Positions 40,779 to 42,071 of a stretch of DNA of 42,071 nt are shown one piece after another. Both the position numbers and the translations under genes were made by a program. How positions within the stretch are numbered: the first letter of the stretch is position 1; every line of letters begins with the position of its first letter. The notes below the pieces were generated by a model that saw nothing but the letters and a program-made list of their open reading frames with translations, did not search any database and had not been told where the DNA came from. The DNA lies in the NCBI GenBank assembly GCA_047605205.1, contig JASGGE010000012.1, positions 1 through 42,071 on the forward strand. Reading direction: 5' to 3'. The DNA is from Siphonobacter sp047605205. Its GTDB lineage: Bacteria; Bacteroidota; Bacteroidia; Cytophagales; Spirosomataceae.

Positions 40779-41243
40779 ATGAGAATAGAACTCCGTTACG
40801 GATTTATTTTAGCCATCGTTAATTTTTTATGGCTATTCATGGAATATGCTTTAGGGATTCAAACGACTACTAAAGAACTATATGTTACTATCGATTACCT
40901 GGCCCTGGTTCCGATCGTTACTATCTACGTGCTGGCCTTAAGGGCGAAGCGTCAGCAACAGGCTGGCTTATTAACGTGGGGACAGGGTTTTCGGGTGGGT
41001 ATTATGCTAACGCTTATTGCGGCGGCCTTTAATCCGCTTTTTAATTATATCTATTATACCCTGATTCACCCTGGTTTTTTTGCAGAATCTCAGGCATATT
41101 CAGTTCAGGCAAAACTCATGTCGGCAGAAGAAGCTGCCCGATATTTTACTGTGGCCAATTATATTGCTTTGGGAATTATGGGGATGGTTATTAATGGAGT
41201 TATTGCTTCTCTAATTGTAGCAACTGTACTAAAGCGAACGTAA
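40779..41243 (+). CDS. DUF4199 membrane protein
   Basis: The 154-residue protein has four hydrophobic segments: about residues 7-24, 40-55, 72-92 and 128-150. A family-typical TWGQGFRVGIMLTLIAA sequence sits at the third segment, and a soluble loop with YSVQAKLMSAEEAARYF lies before the last. This architecture fits DUF4199, a Bacteroidota membrane family whose role is unknown to me. It is transcribed alone, with a -7 box 27 bases before the start and a terminator directly after the stop. Confidence 0.85.
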   Translation: MRIELRYGFILAIVNFLWLFMEYALGIQTTTKELYVTIDYLALVPIVTIYVLALRAKRQQQAGLLTWGQGFRVGIMLTLIAAAFNPLFNYIYYTLIHPGFFAESQAYSVQAKLMSAEEAARYFTVANYIALGIMGMVINGVIASLIVATVLKRT

Positions 41244-41244
41244 A

Positions 41245-41271
41245 AAAGTCCGCGTTGAAAACGCGGACTTT
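41245..41271. terminator. Bidirectional terminator
   Basis: AAAGTCCGCGTT pairs with AACGCGGACTTT over a GAA loop, with A-rich sequence on one side. It lies between the convergent DUF4199 and Nfu genes. Confidence 0.85.
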
Positions 41272-41294
41272 CTGATTAATACGACAGGTGCCTT

Positions 41295-41891
41295 TTATAC
41301 GCCTTCGGCTTCTACAAGTTTTACTTCAGGAACCATACGAGTCAGCAGGTTTTCAATTCCCGCTTTCAAGGTCATAGTAGAAGAGGGGCAGCCACTGCAA
41401 GACCCCTGTAGTAAAAGTTTTACAATGCCCGTTTCTTCCTGAAAGGAAGAAAATGTAATGGCTCCACCATCCATTTCAACGGCAGGCTTTACGTACTGAT
41501 CCAGCACACCTTTAATTTTAATAACGGTATCGGAATCCTGCTCGTCGGTTATGGTTGCCTGTGACTGAGCTGCCGCTTTCGTAAGTACAGACTTGCCGCT
41601 ATCCATGTAACGTTTGATAATCTGTTTTGTATCGTAGAGAATTTCATCCCAGTCTATGGCTTCATCTTTTGTGATGGTTACGAAGTTATACGAAATGAAA
41701 ATCCGCTTTACCCAATCATTACCAAAAAGCTCAACGGCTAATGGAGAGTTTTTCTCAGGAGCGATGGCTTCAGAAGGATCGGCATAATCGAACGAAACAC
41801 CTTCGGGAACAAGCTCAAAATTTACCACAAACTTCATAGAGTTTGGGTTAGGGGTCGATTCTGTATAGATAAGTACCTGCGGTCGCAGCAT
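41295..41891 (-). CDS. Nfu-type iron-sulfur cluster scaffold
   Basis: The 198-residue protein has an Nfu N-terminal domain (IYTESTPNPNSMKFV, about residues 8-95) and a NifU-like C-terminal domain with the cluster-binding CxxC pair C165 and C168 (GSCSGCPSSTMTLKAGIE). It carries Fe-S clusters to target enzymes in the cytoplasm. The sequence appears complete, including the domain LDQYVKPAVEMDGGAI. No suf or isc genes are adjacent in the window, so it is unlinked from the main assembly machinery. Confidence 0.93.
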   Translation of the reverse strand: MLRPQVLIYTESTPNPNSMKFVVNFELVPEGVSFDYADPSEAIAPEKNSPLAVELFGNDWVKRIFISYNFVTITKDEAIDWDEILYDTKQIIKRYMDSGKSVLTKAAAQSQATITDEQDSDTVIKIKGVLDQYVKPAVEMDGGAITFSSFQEETGIVKLLLQGSCSGCPSSTMTLKAGIENLLTRMVPEVKLVEAEGV

Positions 41892-42022
41892 AGTGAGAGT
41901 GTCTAGTTTATCAGGACAACACAGAGAGCCGGCAAATGGTTTACGGTTTTCAATTTTCTGTTTTCAACGGGCAGATCTACGCTTCTGAATGGCTGGAAAA
42001 CAGGTACAGTAGAAAGAAGCAA
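41892..42022. other. Short region before the right end, no gene seen
   Basis: The region between the Nfu start and the insertion-sequence end has no convincing frame. It would hold the Nfu promoter, but I see no clear TAnnTTTG box on the minus strand. Confidence 0.4.
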
Positions 42023-42071
42023 TGAGTCGTCCTAATATAGGTTGACAAGTTTAGGATTGTCCCAGTTGCTT
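42023..42071 (-). mobile_element. Insertion-sequence end, inverted copy of 4-52
   Basis: This is the exact reverse complement of 4-52 for all 49 bases. On the minus strand the same transposase-like tail ends NPKLVNLY with a TAG stop at 42034-42032. Both copies therefore point inward with the 3' end of the putative transposase facing the window. The remainder of the element is outside. Confidence 0.55.

Noticed and set aside
1..42071. A CRISPR array or a defence island
   Set aside because: No regularly spaced repeats and no cas, restriction, toxin-antitoxin or phage genes are recognisable in any frame.
4..42071. A 42-kb composite transposon
   Set aside because: The content is mostly core metabolism and cell-shape genes, and the matching ends stop exactly at the window edges, which fits an assembly break better than a mobile unit. 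It is kept only as a finding to test.

Overview
This window looks like a chromosomal segment of a Bacteroidota bacterium, most likely order Cytophagales. The lineage call rests on several things seen together. There is a PorP/SprF-like outer-membrane protein beside a giant protein with a gliding-motility-type (type B) C-terminal domain, and a subtilisin-like protease with a type IX secretion (T9SS) type A sorting domain. There is a bacterial geranylgeranylglyceryl-phosphate synthase family enzyme and several Bacteroidota-typical small families (DUF2795, DUF4199). Promoters follow the TTTG-N(19-21)-TAnnTTTG pattern, and almost no gene has a Shine-Dalgarno sequence. I cannot name the genus with confidence.

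Layout. 1-358: an insertion-sequence end and unassigned DNA. 359-2258: a surface lipoprotein with LVIVD-type repeats, then a small predicted outer-membrane protein. 2298-7426: a secreted M28 peptidase, tRNA-Leu(CAG), malate:quinone oxidoreductase and dihydrolipoyl dehydrogenase. 7638-12365: a divergent pair of PorP/SprF-like protein and its probable type B cargo. 12418-17987: MlaD-family protein, serine hydroxymethyltransferase, TatC, a GGGPS-family enzyme overlapping a small membrane protein, and CutC. 18184-22744: a DUF2795 protein, GlpD, a DUF2085 protein, exonuclease III, two small proteins and ComF. 22832-31306: genes for sugar and polymer use (GH43-type glycosidase, NagA, UxuA, an SDR oxidoreductase) interspersed with a beta-CASP RNA-processing nuclease, a 39-residue membrane peptide and ribonucleotide reductase small subunit. 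31383-36457: RNase R and mreBCD. 36528-41891: the S8 protease, a DUF4199 protein and an Nfu-type Fe-S scaffold. 41892-42071: unassigned DNA and a second, inverted copy of the insertion-sequence end.

How the genes work together. Most are housekeeping genes in short, separately terminated units: central metabolism (Mqo, Lpd, GlyA, GlpD), membrane and envelope (MlaD, TatC, GGGPS, MreBCD), and nucleic-acid work (ExoIII, RNase R, beta-CASP, NrdB, ComF). The more accessory content is the type IX secretion cargo and the glycan/uronate genes. UxuA plus an SDR dehydrogenase suggests hexuronate breakdown, NagA amino-sugar breakdown, and the GH43 enzyme cleavage of plant-type glycans.

I did not find a clear multi-gene defence or mobile system. 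The signals most worth a second look are a strong Shine-Dalgarno sequence on the DUF2795 gene, a perfect 40-nt palindrome between mreB and mreC, an 11-G run inside mreB, a terminator-like hairpin in the nrdB leader, three DnaA-box-like sites before the beta-CASP gene, the small membrane protein overlapping the GGGPS gene, and the inverted insertion-sequence ends that bound the window.
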